A stretch of 41,808 nucleotides of DNA from NCBI GenBank assembly GCA_022563405.1, contig JADFNK010000013.1:1-41808 (forward strand), given 5' to 3'. The position numbers and the translations under genes were made by a program. This document shows, piece by piece, positions 7,972-16,398 of the stretch. Under the pieces are notes generated by a model. The model was not told the origin of the DNA. It searched no databases and was given only the letters and a program-made list of their open reading frames with translations. Each line of letters begins with the position of its first letter. The first letter of the stretch is position 1. This DNA comes from Gemmatimonadota bacterium. Lineage in GTDB: Bacteria > Gemmatimonadota > Gemmatimonadetes > Longimicrobiales > Gaopeijiaceae.

Positions 7972-8522
7972 TACGGCGTCCGATCCCGTGCGGGAGGATC
8001 CAGCGCCACCACCTCCACTTGGGCCGTACCCTGTGCCGCCATACCCAGCTTCGTCGCGGCTGCAAAGGAAAGATCGATGATCCGGTCCCCCACAAAGGGC
8101 CCCCGATCATTCACGCGAAGCACTACGGACCTACCGTTGGCCAGGTTCGTCACCCGAACATAGGTCGGAAGCGGCAAACTCTTGTGGGCCGCGGTCATCA
8201 GGTACATGTCGTAGACGTCGCCGGAGGACGTACGCCGTCCGTGGAAATACCCCCCATACCACGAGGCTATTCCTTGCTCGCGGTACCCGTCACTCGTGTC
8301 CATCACACGGTAGGTGACACCGTCGATGACGTAGGTCTCGGGATTACCCGACCGGCTCTTGAGCTCTGCTCGAGGGATGGCATCGGGAATTTCATCGAAG
8401 TTGATTCCGTCCGCCGACGTAAGTGAAGGCTCCGGGGACCCCACACCAACGAGCGTACATCCCGAGAGCGTGCTGAGAACGAGCATCATGACTACTGCCC
8501 GTATCTTACTACCCTGCAACAT
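7971..8522 (-). CDS. rlpA: RlpA family septal ring lytic transglycosylase lipoprotein
   Basis: The 183-aa product has a signal peptide ending in TLSGC (lipobox), so it is an outer-membrane lipoprotein. The double-psi beta-barrel domain is complete: GIASWYGGYFHGRRTSSG, TAAHKSLPLPTYVRV, VVLRVNDRGPFVGDRIIDLS. In studied RlpA proteins this domain cleaves peptidoglycan strands lacking stem peptides. The usual C-terminal SPOR domain is absent. I chose the ATG at 8522, which opens the signal peptide; a longer reading to 8573 would run through the probable promoter. It is the first minus-strand gene right of dif. Confidence 0.93.
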   Translation of the reverse strand: MLQGSKIRAVVMMLVLSTLSGCTLVGVGSPEPSLTSADGINFDEIPDAIPRAELKSRSGNPETYVIDGVTYRVMDTSDGYREQGIASWYGGYFHGRRTSSGDVYDMYLMTAAHKSLPLPTYVRVTNLANGRSVVLRVNDRGPFVGDRIIDLSFAAATKLGMAAQGTAQVEVVALDPPARDRTP

Positions 8523-8544
8523 ATTAGCAGCTACGACCTCATGT

Positions 8545-8550
8545 ATTATA
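8545..8550 (-). promoter_or_regulatory. Probable -10 box (TATAAT) for rlpA
   Basis: A perfect TATAAT on the minus strand lies 22 bp upstream of the rlpA ATG. No good -35 box stands at 16-18 bp. The predicted transcript would have a very short leader. Confidence 0.45.
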
Positions 8551-8621
8551 GAGATATAGCTCCCCCACCACATGGGACCAAGTCAGCGACTTCCACGAGT
8601 GCGCAGAACAACATGGGGAGA

Positions 8622-9323
8622 TCAGGGCTTCCTAGCCAGCACGGCGATGCGGCGCCTCAAGATCGGGACCCACCCTTGAACCGCCCGTTCGATCGATCTC
8701 AGGCCGATCAGGTGTGATTCCGCGTAATACGCTCTCTCCACTACGAACCCCTCATTGGTCACCATCGTCTTCAGGCGCTCCATCGACTTGTAATCCACAT
8801 GGCTCACATCCCGTCGCAGAAGGATGTTCCGAGCCTTGAGCATCTCCAGGAAATGCCCACGGTGCGGAGTCCACAGGCTGAGCCGCCCCCCCTTTTTCAA
8901 AACCCTGAAGGCCTCGGCGACCATCGCCTCGGAGTCCTCCGGATAAAGGTGCTCGACGAGGTCCGCCCCGATCACCAGGTCGAAGCTCTCCGCCTCCAGA
9001 CCCGTGTTTCGAGCATCCGCACGAAGGAAGGACACGCCGTCGATCGGCGTCCGGGCCAACCGCGCCTCACACAGCTCGATGCTCTTCTGACTGAAGTCCA
9101 CGCCCACGATCTCCGAAACCCGTGGACCGAGCGCCCAACAGAACGTGCCCCACCCACAGCCCATGTCCAAAACCCGCTCCTCGGGGCCAGGCTCATAAAT
9201 TTGAAGGACCTTCTTGATTCGGTATTTCTGGAACGGGCTATCGAGATCCTGGAGGTGTTCGGTCCCTCCTTCGAAATAATCGCTCCGATCATAAAACTCG
9301 CGACCGATTCTCTCCTGGCTCAT
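8622..9323 (-). CDS. Class I SAM-dependent methyltransferase
   Basis: The 233-aa product has a Rossmann-type methyltransferase fold: motif I VLDMGCGWGTF (about residues 50-60), acidic strand-2 end GVDFS, FLRADARNTG, and FDLVIGADLVEHL. The substrate is unknown. The C-terminal basic hydrophobic stretch (VQGWVPILRRRIAVLARK) might touch the membrane. Its ATG overlaps the stop of the acyltransferase gene (ATGA, 4 bp), so the two are translationally coupled; a lipid or envelope substrate is a reasonable inference. Confidence 0.88.
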   Translation of the reverse strand: MSQERIGREFYDRSDYFEGGTEHLQDLDSPFQKYRIKKVLQIYEPGPEERVLDMGCGWGTFCWALGPRVSEIVGVDFSQKSIELCEARLARTPIDGVSFLRADARNTGLEAESFDLVIGADLVEHLYPEDSEAMVAEAFRVLKKGGRLSLWTPHRGHFLEMLKARNILLRRDVSHVDYKSMERLKTMVTNEGFVVERAYYAESHLIGLRSIERAVQGWVPILRRRIAVLARKP

Positions 9324-9991
9324 CGCGCCATCACCGCGTGAAGCGCCTTCTCGATCCTGACCGTGGCCTCGGGGCGTGCCCGCTCTCGGCTCGCGCGATC
9401 ATCGTGCCTCCCGAAGTGAATCGGCTTTGCGTAACGGATGGTCACCGGCTCGCGTCCAAGGCCCAACTTGAACCAATTCATGTGCCCCCAGCGGGGCAAG
9501 ATCTCATACGTGCCAACCAATCCGCACGGGATCACCGGTACGCCGGCCTTCAGCAGCACCCTGATCGTGCCCCCCCGCAGTGGCTGAAGTTTGCCGTCCC
9601 AAGAGCGCTCCCCCTCGGCGAAGACTCCCACACCTTCTCCTCTCTCGATCAGCCGGAGCGCCACTCGAACGGACTGCGGGTCAATCTGGTAACGCCGCGT
9701 GGGAACGGCACCTACCCTCGGCGCGAGCCAAGCCATGAACCGGGTTCTGAATACCGAACTTTTCGCCAACGTGAAGATGAGGCGGGGGCAAAACGTGTGC
9801 AGGAGCAGCGAATCCAAGTCACTTTGGTGACTGAGAACGAGGAAGAAAGGCCCCTTTTTAGGAACGTTGTCCTCGCCCTCGAACCGAATTTTCATTCGTG
9901 CTCGAAAGTAGATGCTCATCACCCACCGGAGCACTCGATACAGCACCATCGGCTGCTCCGTGCCCTGCTTCCCCGTCAGCCCCTCCTTCAT
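9320..9991 (-). CDS. PlsC-like 1-acylglycerol-3-phosphate acyltransferase
   Basis: The 223-aa product is a lysophospholipid acyltransferase: catalytic HQSDLD (HX4D), the FAEGERSWDG motif that binds glycerol phosphate, and VPVIPCGLVGTYEI. It would acylate lysophosphatidate or a similar lipid at the inner membrane. The start is the ATG at 9991, which overlaps the stop of the upstream zinc-ribbon gene (ATGA); the longer reading to 10090 lies inside that gene and is rejected. The 3' end overlaps the methyltransferase start by 4 bp, so three genes are read as one coupled unit. Confidence 0.9.
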   Translation of the reverse strand: MKEGLTGKQGTEQPMVLYRVLRWVMSIYFRARMKIRFEGEDNVPKKGPFFLVLSHQSDLDSLLLHTFCPRLIFTLAKSSVFRTRFMAWLAPRVGAVPTRRYQIDPQSVRVALRLIERGEGVGVFAEGERSWDGKLQPLRGGTIRVLLKAGVPVIPCGLVGTYEILPRWGHMNWFKLGLGREPVTIRYAKPIHFGRHDDRASRERARPEATVRIEKALHAVMAR

Positions 9992-10722
9992 CGGCCGCTC
10001 TTCATTGAAATCGGCTCGGTAACGACGCGGGGTTTGAACTCGATCACACACCGGCCGCTCTCGCTGTAGAGACGCCTCAGCGCGAGGCAAAGCAGGTCCT
10101 CCCAGCGCTTGGCAGAGTCATCAACGAACTCGAACTGGTACAGGCGGTCCCCCTCCAGAGTGACCTGCACGGCCCCGGAGCTGATCTGAACCCCCCGAAT
10201 ATCGGCCAGGATACACGAAAATCTCTCGACTCTTCCCTCGGGCTCCGCCCGCCTACTCCGGACCGCGGCCCCGTGTTCGTCCGGGGTGAAGGTCAACAGC
10301 TCCCCCTCCAGCCTGATGAGGCCCTCTCCCTTCCAGGAAATGCGTTCTGCAAAGCCGAGAACCTCACCACGCCACCGAATGACATCATGCCCCTCGGCGA
10401 TACCCAACGAGACCCTCGCTTCACGGTACAAGTGCTCCCCACTCGAGCCACTACCGTCCTCGTTGGAGCCCTTACTGTGCTCGCTCGCGCCCCTACCCCG
10501 CTCCTTTCCCGCCCCCGGCCCGCCCATTTTCTCCAAATCGGCGAGAAGACTGGTCGCGGAAACCTGTTCAGCCAGACCCTCCGGTGGGCGCACCGTGATG
10601 AGGGAGCCCCTGCCCTGCTCGAACCTGGTCCCACAGGAAGAACACCTCGCTCTTCCCTTGTGTCCCTCCAAGGGGTCGTGGCCACACCGCGGGCAGCGGT
10701 AGAGCATGTCGTGAATCGGCAT
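9988..10722 (-). CDS. Unknown protein with N-terminal zinc ribbon and PH/GRAM-like C-terminal region
   Basis: I do not recognise this 244-aa protein. It opens with a zinc ribbon (CPRCGH and CSSCG, 15 residues apart). A low-complexity Gly/Ser/Glu-rich linker follows (about residues 65-98). The C-terminal half (about 100-230) is a run of beta strands ending in an amphipathic helix (KRWEDLLCLALRRLY), which resembles a bacterial PH or GRAM fold. No membrane segment or signal peptide is seen, so it is cytoplasmic. It is coupled by ATGA to the acyltransferase, suggesting a lipid-linked role. The ATG at 10722 lacks a clear ribosome-binding site; a second ATG is at codon 6. Confidence 0.7.
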   Translation of the reverse strand: MPIHDMLYRCPRCGHDPLEGHKGRARCSSCGTRFEQGRGSLITVRPPEGLAEQVSATSLLADLEKMGGPGAGKERGRGASEHSKGSNEDGSGSSGEHLYREARVSLGIAEGHDVIRWRGEVLGFAERISWKGEGLIRLEGELLTFTPDEHGAAVRSRRAEPEGRVERFSCILADIRGVQISSGAVQVTLEGDRLYQFEFVDDSAKRWEDLLCLALRRLYSESGRCVIEFKPRVVTEPISMKSGR

Positions 10723-10760
10723 ATGACGACTCGACTGGGCGAGACATTTTCGTAAGGGGA

Positions 10761-10801
10761 CGTACGAGACGTCCGACTAGAGACGCCCCGTTAGAGGCGT
10801 C
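10761..10801 (-). repeat. Three degenerate units of about 14 bp at the end of the polyprenol-phosphate glycosyltransferase gene
   Basis: Units at 10761-10773, 10774-10787 and 10788-10801 share the core AGACGYC or its close variant. The last contains the TAA stop of the gene ending at 10791, and the middle one carries a second potential stop, TAG. Confidence 0.65.
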
Positions 10802-11576
10802 CGATCAGATCGAGGAATCTCAGCTTCCACACCTTCCATATCGCTTCGCGGACGATCTTCTTCGACATTTTGGACTCACCTGATTCCCGTTCCTCGAAGA
10901 CGATAGGGATCTCCGTAAACGTAAATCCCTTACGCCAGGCCCGGAGCTTGAGCTCGATCTGGAACGTGTACCCGTTGGACTGGATTCGGTCGAAGTCCAA
11001 GCTTTCCAGCACCTCTCGCCGCCAGCAGTTGAAGCCGCCGGTGGCGTCCCGCACCGGAAGGCGTGTCACGAATCGGGCATACCAACTCCCGAAGTAGCTG
11101 ATGAGGAGGCGGCTCATGGGCCAGTTGATTACCGTAACACGACCATCGACGTAACGAGATCCGAGAACGATATCGAACTCCCGGGCCTTTTCGATGAAAA
11201 GCGGCAAGGCGCTGGGCCGATGAGAAAAATCCGCGTCCATTTCGAAGAAAAGGGCATAATCGCGCTCCAAACCCCAACGAAAGGCCGCTATATACGCTTT
11301 CCCGAGCCCTTGTTTTCCGGATCGGTGAAGCACGTGCACGCGATCGGATTCGCGGCTCAGACCGTCCGCAATATCACCGGTGCCGTCAGGTGAATCATCG
11401 TCCACCACGAGGATGTCGATGCGTGGGTCCTGCTCCAGGACACGAGGGACGAGCCGAGCTAGGTTATCCGCCTCGTTGTACGTGGGGATGATCACCACAA
11501 AACGTGCGTCCCGATCCGCCACGAGGTCCTGATCCCTCACGAGGTCCTGATCCCTCACGAGGTCCCCATCGCTCAC
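10791..11576 (-). CDS. Polyprenol-phosphate mannosyltransferase-like family 2 glycosyltransferase
   Basis: The 261-aa product is a DPM1-type GT2 enzyme: VIIPTYNEADNL, LVVDDDSPDGTGDIA, nucleotide- and metal-binding EMDADFSHRP, and GGFNCWRREVLE. These enzymes charge polyprenol phosphate with a sugar at the cytoplasmic membrane face. There is no C-terminal membrane domain. The start is GTG at 11576, overlapping the stop of the flippase-like gene (GTGA), with a purine-rich GGGGAGGGGG upstream. The first residues (DLVRDQ, DLVRDQ, DLVADR) come from an 18-bp tandem repeat that adds further in-frame GTG codons, so the true start could be any of several. Confidence 0.9.
   Translation of the reverse strand: MSDGDLVRDQDLVRDQDLVADRDARFVVIIPTYNEADNLARLVPRVLEQDPRIDILVVDDDSPDGTGDIADGLSRESDRVHVLHRSGKQGLGKAYIAAFRWGLERDYALFFEMDADFSHRPSALPLFIEKAREFDIVLGSRYVDGRVTVINWPMSRLLISYFGSWYARFVTRLPVRDATGGFNCWRREVLESLDFDRIQSNGYTFQIELKLRAWRKGFTFTEIPIVFEERESGESKMSKKIVREAIWKVWKLRFLDLIGRL
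11523..11576 (-). repeat. Three-copy 18-bp tandem repeat at the GTGA start/stop overlap
   Basis: Units at 11523-11540 and 11541-11558 are identical, and 11559-11576 has three changes. On the coding strand each begins with GTGA and ends in GACCTC. The first GTGA is the stop/start overlap with the upstream gene. Because 18 is a multiple of three, the extra units lengthen the protein N-terminus by six residues each and give alternative GTG starts. Confidence 0.9.
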
Positions 11577-12520
11577 GAAGCCCCCTCCCCAGTCCCTTGG
11601 GACCGACGCCAACCCACGGCCAGGAGCGCCGCCGGGATCAACTCTACCGCGGTCGTCCAGAGCCGGGCGATGACGGCCAGCGCGAACGCATCCTCCCCCG
11701 CCATGACGGGTTGCAACAAAACCACCAAGACCCCCTCCCGAATCCCGGCTCCGGCCGGTGCGAAAATCGCGACGTATCCGGCCACATAGGCCGCGGCAAA
11801 AGCCGGACCCACCTCGAGGAACGTCCGCCACTCACCAAAACTCAAGTAAAGTAGCCAAAAAGCGGTCGCGTAGATCCCCCAATTCAGCACGTAGAGAATC
11901 AACCAACGGAGACCGGCATTTCCGCTGCCCAGGCCCTCACCGGGAGGATCGGTGCGCGTGATCCGGAACCAGAATGCCACGACGTGTCGAAAGAGCCTTG
12001 GCACCACGACCACCGTGATGATCGCCAGGGCGCCTCCGACGCCGGCGACCAGCCCCACCCACCCGATTTTCTGCCAGAGATCATTGGCCCCAAAAAGTGC
12101 TCCGATCCCCACGAGAACGGCCGCCAAGAGGGCGATCCCCTGCCCGAGAATGGCGGCGCCGGTGGCCACGCCCGCTTGAACGCCCTCGCGCTTGGCCAAA
12201 TAGGCCAGTCCGGCGATCTGCCAGACTTTGCCGGGCACGTAGCGCCCCAGGTTAGCCACCATGAACACACGGATGGTCGTCCATACGGGCAACCGGGGGC
12301 CCCCAAGATCTCGTACGAGTCGGCCCCACAGCGAGGCCGACCACAAATAGCCCACAACGAGAAGCGCACACGATGACACGAAGGGGACCGGGCGAGGTCG
12401 CCACTCACCCGGGTTGAGTGCCCCGAGGACGGCGAGATCCACCCCGACCCGATCGAAAATGAACCACGTAACGACCACGGTAAGGCCAATCTGGATTATC
12501 GGAAGACCGAACTTCTTCAC
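11573..12520 (-). CDS. Flippase-like integral membrane protein (UPF0104/AglD type)
   Basis: The 315-aa product has about eight hydrophobic helices and the family pattern: NLGRYVPGKVWQIAGLAYLAKREG in the middle and PAGAGIREGVLVVLL near the end, as in lysylphosphatidylglycerol-synthase membrane domains and AglD-like proteins. Members are thought to move lipids or lipid-linked sugars, but function is rarely proven. The start is GTG at 12520, overlapping the stop of the YfhO-like gene (GTGA); the longer reading to 12619 lies inside that gene. Its own stop overlaps the next start (GTGA). It is a plausible partner of the polyprenol-phosphate glycosyltransferase. Confidence 0.87.
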   Translation of the reverse strand: MKKFGLPIIQIGLTVVVTWFIFDRVGVDLAVLGALNPGEWRPRPVPFVSSCALLVVGYLWSASLWGRLVRDLGGPRLPVWTTIRVFMVANLGRYVPGKVWQIAGLAYLAKREGVQAGVATGAAILGQGIALLAAVLVGIGALFGANDLWQKIGWVGLVAGVGGALAIITVVVVPRLFRHVVAFWFRITRTDPPGEGLGSGNAGLRWLILYVLNWGIYATAFWLLYLSFGEWRTFLEVGPAFAAAYVAGYVAIFAPAGAGIREGVLVVLLQPVMAGEDAFALAVIARLWTTAVELIPAALLAVGWRRSQGTGEGAS

Positions 12521-15087
12521 TCGGCCCCGCGCTCCGCGCCCCGCCGGCTTCGTATCCAGTCCGTGCCGATCAGGGCGGCCACCACCGCCAGGCTGAGCAA
12601 CGTAAGACGAAGGCTCCACCGGAGTTGGTCGGACTCGTAATAGAACTCCACCGTGTGCTCGCCCGCCGAGATCGGCACGGCTCGCAGCGAGTGGTTCGCC
12701 CTCAGAACCGGGACTTCTTCAGTGTCGACTCGGGCCTTCCATGCCGGGAACCAGTTGTCGGCCAAGATCAGGATCGCCGGCCTGTCTGCGCTCACCCGAA
12801 GCGTCATGTTGTTGTTGTTCCGTTCGATCCACTCGACGCTTCCCACCACTACCCCACCGGTGAGTTCGATCGGAGGCGGCTCCGAAAGCACTACCTGCCG
12901 AGCGGGATCGAACTCAGGGGAAAGCATGTGAGCTACCGCCTGCTCGTCCGGCAAGACCACCACGTCGGCCACGAGGCGAGCCCGCGGAAGATCCGGGAAC
13001 TCGTACACGGACTCGTAGGGCCGTCCCTGAATGGTCGTGGAACTCAACCTACGGAGGTTGTCGGTGATGTCCGCCGGCAGGCCCTGGTTAGTCAGGTCGC
13101 CGAACTGATCCGGCCAGAGGATGTACCGTACGTTGAGCATGCGGAGAACGTTACCGTTGCGGAGAACGTCGGCGCCGGCGATCAGGTTCGCGGGGAGACC
13201 ACTTCCCACCATCCCGATGAGTTCCCTATAACGTGCGAGATCATTCGGATGATGCCCCCCCACGAGTTCGAGTCCGAACATGCCGGGGCGGACGTCCTGA
13301 CCGTTCAGCCCCCGCAGTGAATACACGCGGAACGGGTCCTCTTCGCGCTGCCGCTCCAGGAGAAAATCGATGTTGGGATCGGGCGCTCGAAACGCGGTGA
13401 AATCCTGGGTCTGGATGAAGGGCACATCGACGCGGATCAAGTCAACAGAGATGAGCACGCCCAATGCCACTACAGCCCCCAGCGGCGCGAGTCGAGCCGT
13501 ACGGAGTCCCCAGGCCACACCCGCAGTCGCGATAGCCAATACCACCGCGATCATGAAACCACGCACGATGAAGGGCTCGGCATTGGTGAAGATCTGGACG
13601 GCCTGGTCCGGCATATCTCGATAGACGGCAAAACTCCACAACGCCTGTAATCCGCCCGAGGCGGCAAGTACGAACCCCAGCAAGACCATTCCCGAAGCGA
13701 TCCATAGGAAACGTCCCGGCCGAGCCCAGTCGGCTTCGCTCCCTTTTCCCTCGAGGTCCAGGAGGCGCTCGACTCCGAAGGCCATCAAGGTCGCCACCGA
13801 GAAACCGAACAGGAAAATGGCGAGTGAAGGCGCCCTAAAGAGATCAATCCCGGGCACAATTTCGTAGAAGACGCGCCATAGGGGCGTGTGGCTGCCAAGA
13901 CCGAAAAGGAGCGCCACACCGCCGAGTCCCGCCAGAAAGAACCTCAGTGACCGCCGAGTCCCTCCGAAAAAAGAGACTCCGGCCAAAAGCAACACGACGA
14001 GCCCGACGTATTCGTGGTTCCCCTTGAAGCCATTCCGTCCCCAGTACGTTCCCCTGGCCCAATCCGCATTCGCATTGCTGACGCCCACGAACTCGGGGAT
14101 GGCGAGAGCCACCACCTCCTCGGGGTGGAGAGAAAAGGAACTCCCGTATGCCCTGGATTCCTCGGCACTCGCGTCGGTGGTGGTGGCCGTCCGCCGTGAG
14201 TGCTCCACGACGTATGAAACCGCAGGAAGAAACTGGACAGCAGCCACACCGGCACCCAGTAGAGCGGCGGCGACGAACATCACAAAGCGGGTAACGGCGA
14301 CACGACGGCCCTTCGAGCCTCCATTCCTTCGTCCCGTAGGCTCAATCTCTCGAGAAGCAGCTTCCTCCGTGTTGCCTTCACGCCACATCAGCACGGTGCG
14401 AAAGAGCACGTAGGCCCCCACACCCCCGAACAGGAAGTACGCCATCTGGAAGTGCGTCGTGAGCATGACCGCACCAACCACCAATGACACGAGCGCGATC
14501 GACTTCATGTCACCGCGTACGAGAAACGATTCCGTGACCCAGAAGAGGAGTGGTGTCAGCGCGATTACGAAGATCTTGCCGTCCCCTCCTACCAGAACCA
14601 GGCTGACCATCAATGGGGCCAACCCATAGGCCAGCCCGGCCAGGAGCGCCGGGGGTTTCGACAACCCGAGACGGCGGATCCAGCCGTACATGAAGATCCC
14701 GGCAAAAAACACATGGAACACGAGCTTCCACCCGAGCGCACGATGCGTATCCAGCAAGAAGAGAAGCAGCGCACTCGGCGGGTAGAGCGAATCGCCGCCG
14801 GCGAGCGATTCCACAAAAGGCGTCCCACCCAGGATGATCGGATTCCAGAGCGGAAACCCCCCGCTCGACATCACATTGGCGTAGAACTCCCGCGCCATGT
14901 ACCCGAGCGCCACCGTATCGGAGCCGTACAGCATGTCTTGCGAGAACACGAATGCACGGAAGAGAAAAAGTGTGAGGGCCCCGTATACGACCGGCGGAAG
15001 CCACGAGGGAATCTGAACCCCACCGGTGGAAGCGGACCCCGACTCGACAAGCTCTGGTTTCTGGCGAGCCCTCTTCTTCTTGGCCAC
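12517..15087 (-). CDS. YfhO family multi-pass membrane protein (putative GT-C glycosyltransferase)
   Basis: The 856-aa product has a short basic N-terminus, then a dozen or more hydrophobic helices with long loops, and a C-terminal soluble domain before a last helix. FPLWNPIILGGTPFVESLAGG early in the protein is the typical first extracytoplasmic loop of YfhO/GT-C enzymes, and the late LADNWFPAWKA and FYYESDQLRWS segments are characteristic of YfhO. In Firmicutes YfhO-type proteins transfer sugars from polyprenol phosphate to surface polymers. The start is GTG at 15087, with only a weak ribosome-binding site. It lies 66 bp after the family-4 glycosyltransferase gene and is coupled to the flippase-like gene. 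Confidence 0.88.
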   Translation of the reverse strand: MAKKKRARQKPELVESGSASTGGVQIPSWLPPVVYGALTLFLFRAFVFSQDMLYGSDTVALGYMAREFYANVMSSGGFPLWNPIILGGTPFVESLAGGDSLYPPSALLLFLLDTHRALGWKLVFHVFFAGIFMYGWIRRLGLSKPPALLAGLAYGLAPLMVSLVLVGGDGKIFVIALTPLLFWVTESFLVRGDMKSIALVSLVVGAVMLTTHFQMAYFLFGGVGAYVLFRTVLMWREGNTEEAASREIEPTGRRNGGSKGRRVAVTRFVMFVAAALLGAGVAAVQFLPAVSYVVEHSRRTATTTDASAEESRAYGSSFSLHPEEVVALAIPEFVGVSNANADWARGTYWGRNGFKGNHEYVGLVVLLLAGVSFFGGTRRSLRFFLAGLGGVALLFGLGSHTPLWRVFYEIVPGIDLFRAPSLAIFLFGFSVATLMAFGVERLLDLEGKGSEADWARPGRFLWIASGMVLLGFVLAASGGLQALWSFAVYRDMPDQAVQIFTNAEPFIVRGFMIAVVLAIATAGVAWGLRTARLAPLGAVVALGVLISVDLIRVDVPFIQTQDFTAFRAPDPNIDFLLERQREEDPFRVYSLRGLNGQDVRPGMFGLELVGGHHPNDLARYRELIGMVGSGLPANLIAGADVLRNGNVLRMLNVRYILWPDQFGDLTNQGLPADITDNLRRLSSTTIQGRPYESVYEFPDLPRARLVADVVVLPDEQAVAHMLSPEFDPARQVVLSEPPPIELTGGVVVGSVEWIERNNNNMTLRVSADRPAILILADNWFPAWKARVDTEEVPVLRANHSLRAVPISAGEHTVEFYYESDQLRWSLRLTLLSLAVVAALIGTDWIRSRRGAERGAE

Positions 15088-15153
15088 TACGGTTCCAATC
15101 TCAAAGTTCGCGATCCACGTTGTGGTTCGGGTCCACTAACCTCTGCTCTCCCC

Positions 15154-16278
15154 TCAAAGTTTCCGTACTTGCTCGCGGCTGCGGACGACAAGGCTCTCAT
15201 ATACTTCCAGATGCCGATCTACGAGGCGAGCGTTGCTCCATCGTTCCACCACCCTGGATCGAGCCGCCGCACCGAGCGCCCTGAGGTCGTCACGTTCGAG
15301 AAGTGCTGTGACGGTGGCAGCGAGTGCCGTGGGGTTGCCCGCTTCGAAAAGCGCCCCTACCTCGTGATCGACAATCTCCGGGAGCCCGCCAACGTCCGAG
15401 GCCGCGACGGGAAGCTCGCACGCCATCGACTCCAGAGCCGCTACGGACGTGGCTTCCATCAGGGAGGGAAAGACGGCCAACTCCGCGGAACTCAACAGCC
15501 CCGGCATCTCGTCGTGTCTGCGCGCGCCCAGAAATTGGACACGCTCCCCTAACTCTAGGTTGGCCGCCAACGCTTCCAGCTTCTTCCGCTCAGGCCCGTC
15601 CCCCACGATCACGGCTTCGACATCCAGTTGCTCGATGATCAGCGGCATCGCCTTGAGGAAGAACTCGACGCCGTTCTTCTCGAAGAGGCGCCTCGGAACG
15701 ATGATCCGGCGACCAGTCGCGGGCGGGAGCGAAGGCTCGACGCGCCGAAAGATGTCCGTCTCCACACCGTTGGTCAGCGGTTCTACCGAAACGTTCGGTG
15801 CGAGCCCTTCCGCCACTTGGGCGATCTCGGCACTCGCGGCAAGATTGTAGTCGGACCACGTGAGAAGACGTTGGAAGATCGGCGCCCAGAAGGGACTGGT
15901 CGCTCTCTTGAGGAAGTGCGAAGTGTGCCATGTCGAGACCAAAGGAATCCCACCGGCTCTTTTGGCCACGACTCCGGGCAGCACCGATTGGAACGCCTGC
16001 GCGTGCACCACGTCTGATTCCCGAGCGATCCGGGCCAGCCTCGGCGTCGATGTTCCTCCGTGTATGGCCCATCCGAGCGGGTTTCGCGCCGGAAGCCAAG
16101 TCCTCCAGACGTCGATGCCGTCCATCACTTCGTGAGCCGGTAGCCCCGGCTTCGAACGCGACGTAACCAACGAGACGCGACAACCTCTGCTCACGAGGCC
16201 TCGGCAGAGGTAGTGCACATGGCTCTCCAATCCGCCTATCTCTGGGGGGAAGTAGATGCAGTGCATCACGATATTCAC
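15154..16278 (-). CDS. Family 4 glycosyltransferase
   Basis: The 374-aa product is a GT-B retaining glycosyltransferase. The N-terminal domain starts YFPPEIGGLESHVHYLCRGL (acceptor side). The C-terminal domain carries VIVGDGPERKKLE and the donor-sugar motif FPSLMEATSVAALESMACELPVAASDVGGLPEIV with the EX7E pattern. It probably adds a sugar to a lipid-linked surface glycan; donor and acceptor are unknown. The start is GTG at 16278, inside the last unit of the tandem repeat that separates it from wecB. That GTG is followed by A, making a GTGA overlap with a mini-ORF rather than with wecB itself. Confidence 0.92.
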   Translation of the reverse strand: MNIVMHCIYFPPEIGGLESHVHYLCRGLVSRGCRVSLVTSRSKPGLPAHEVMDGIDVWRTWLPARNPLGWAIHGGTSTPRLARIARESDVVHAQAFQSVLPGVVAKRAGGIPLVSTWHTSHFLKRATSPFWAPIFQRLLTWSDYNLAASAEIAQVAEGLAPNVSVEPLTNGVETDIFRRVEPSLPPATGRRIIVPRRLFEKNGVEFFLKAMPLIIEQLDVEAVIVGDGPERKKLEALAANLELGERVQFLGARRHDEMPGLLSSAELAVFPSLMEATSVAALESMACELPVAASDVGGLPEIVDHEVGALFEAGNPTALAATVTALLERDDLRALGAAARSRVVERWSNARLVDRHLEVYESLVVRSREQVRKL

Positions 16279-16398
16279 GGTGAGGCCCAGTCCCTCATAG
16301 CGCGGCCCAGTGCTTCACGGCGCGGTCCGGGCCGTCATGGCCCACCCAAGCCCATCCGTCATGGCCCGCTCGAGTCCGTCATGGCCCACTCCAGTCCG
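16275..16398 (-). repeat. Six-unit tandem repeat carrying RTGA start/stop overlaps (mini-ORF ladder) between wecB and the glycosyltransferase
   Basis: Units lie at 16379-16398, 16359-16378, 16335-16358, 16315-16334, 16295-16314 and 16275-16294; all are 20 bp except the third (24 bp). The first two share 18 of 20 bases. On the coding strand every unit ends in ATGA or GTGA. The first holds the wecB stop and the last holds the start of the next gene. Between them four mini-ORFs run 16382-16359, 16362-16315, 16318-16295 and 16298-16275 (7, 15, 7 and 7 residues), each overlapping its neighbours by 4 nt. Their peptides (MTDSSGP, VKHWAAL, MRDWASP) echo the WecB C-terminus TDWSGP. The repeat probably arose by duplication of an original 4-bp gene overlap. 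Confidence 0.92.

Noticed and set aside
16275-16398. CRISPR-like array
   Set aside because: The units are contiguous and degenerate with no spacers, and the period is about 20 bp.
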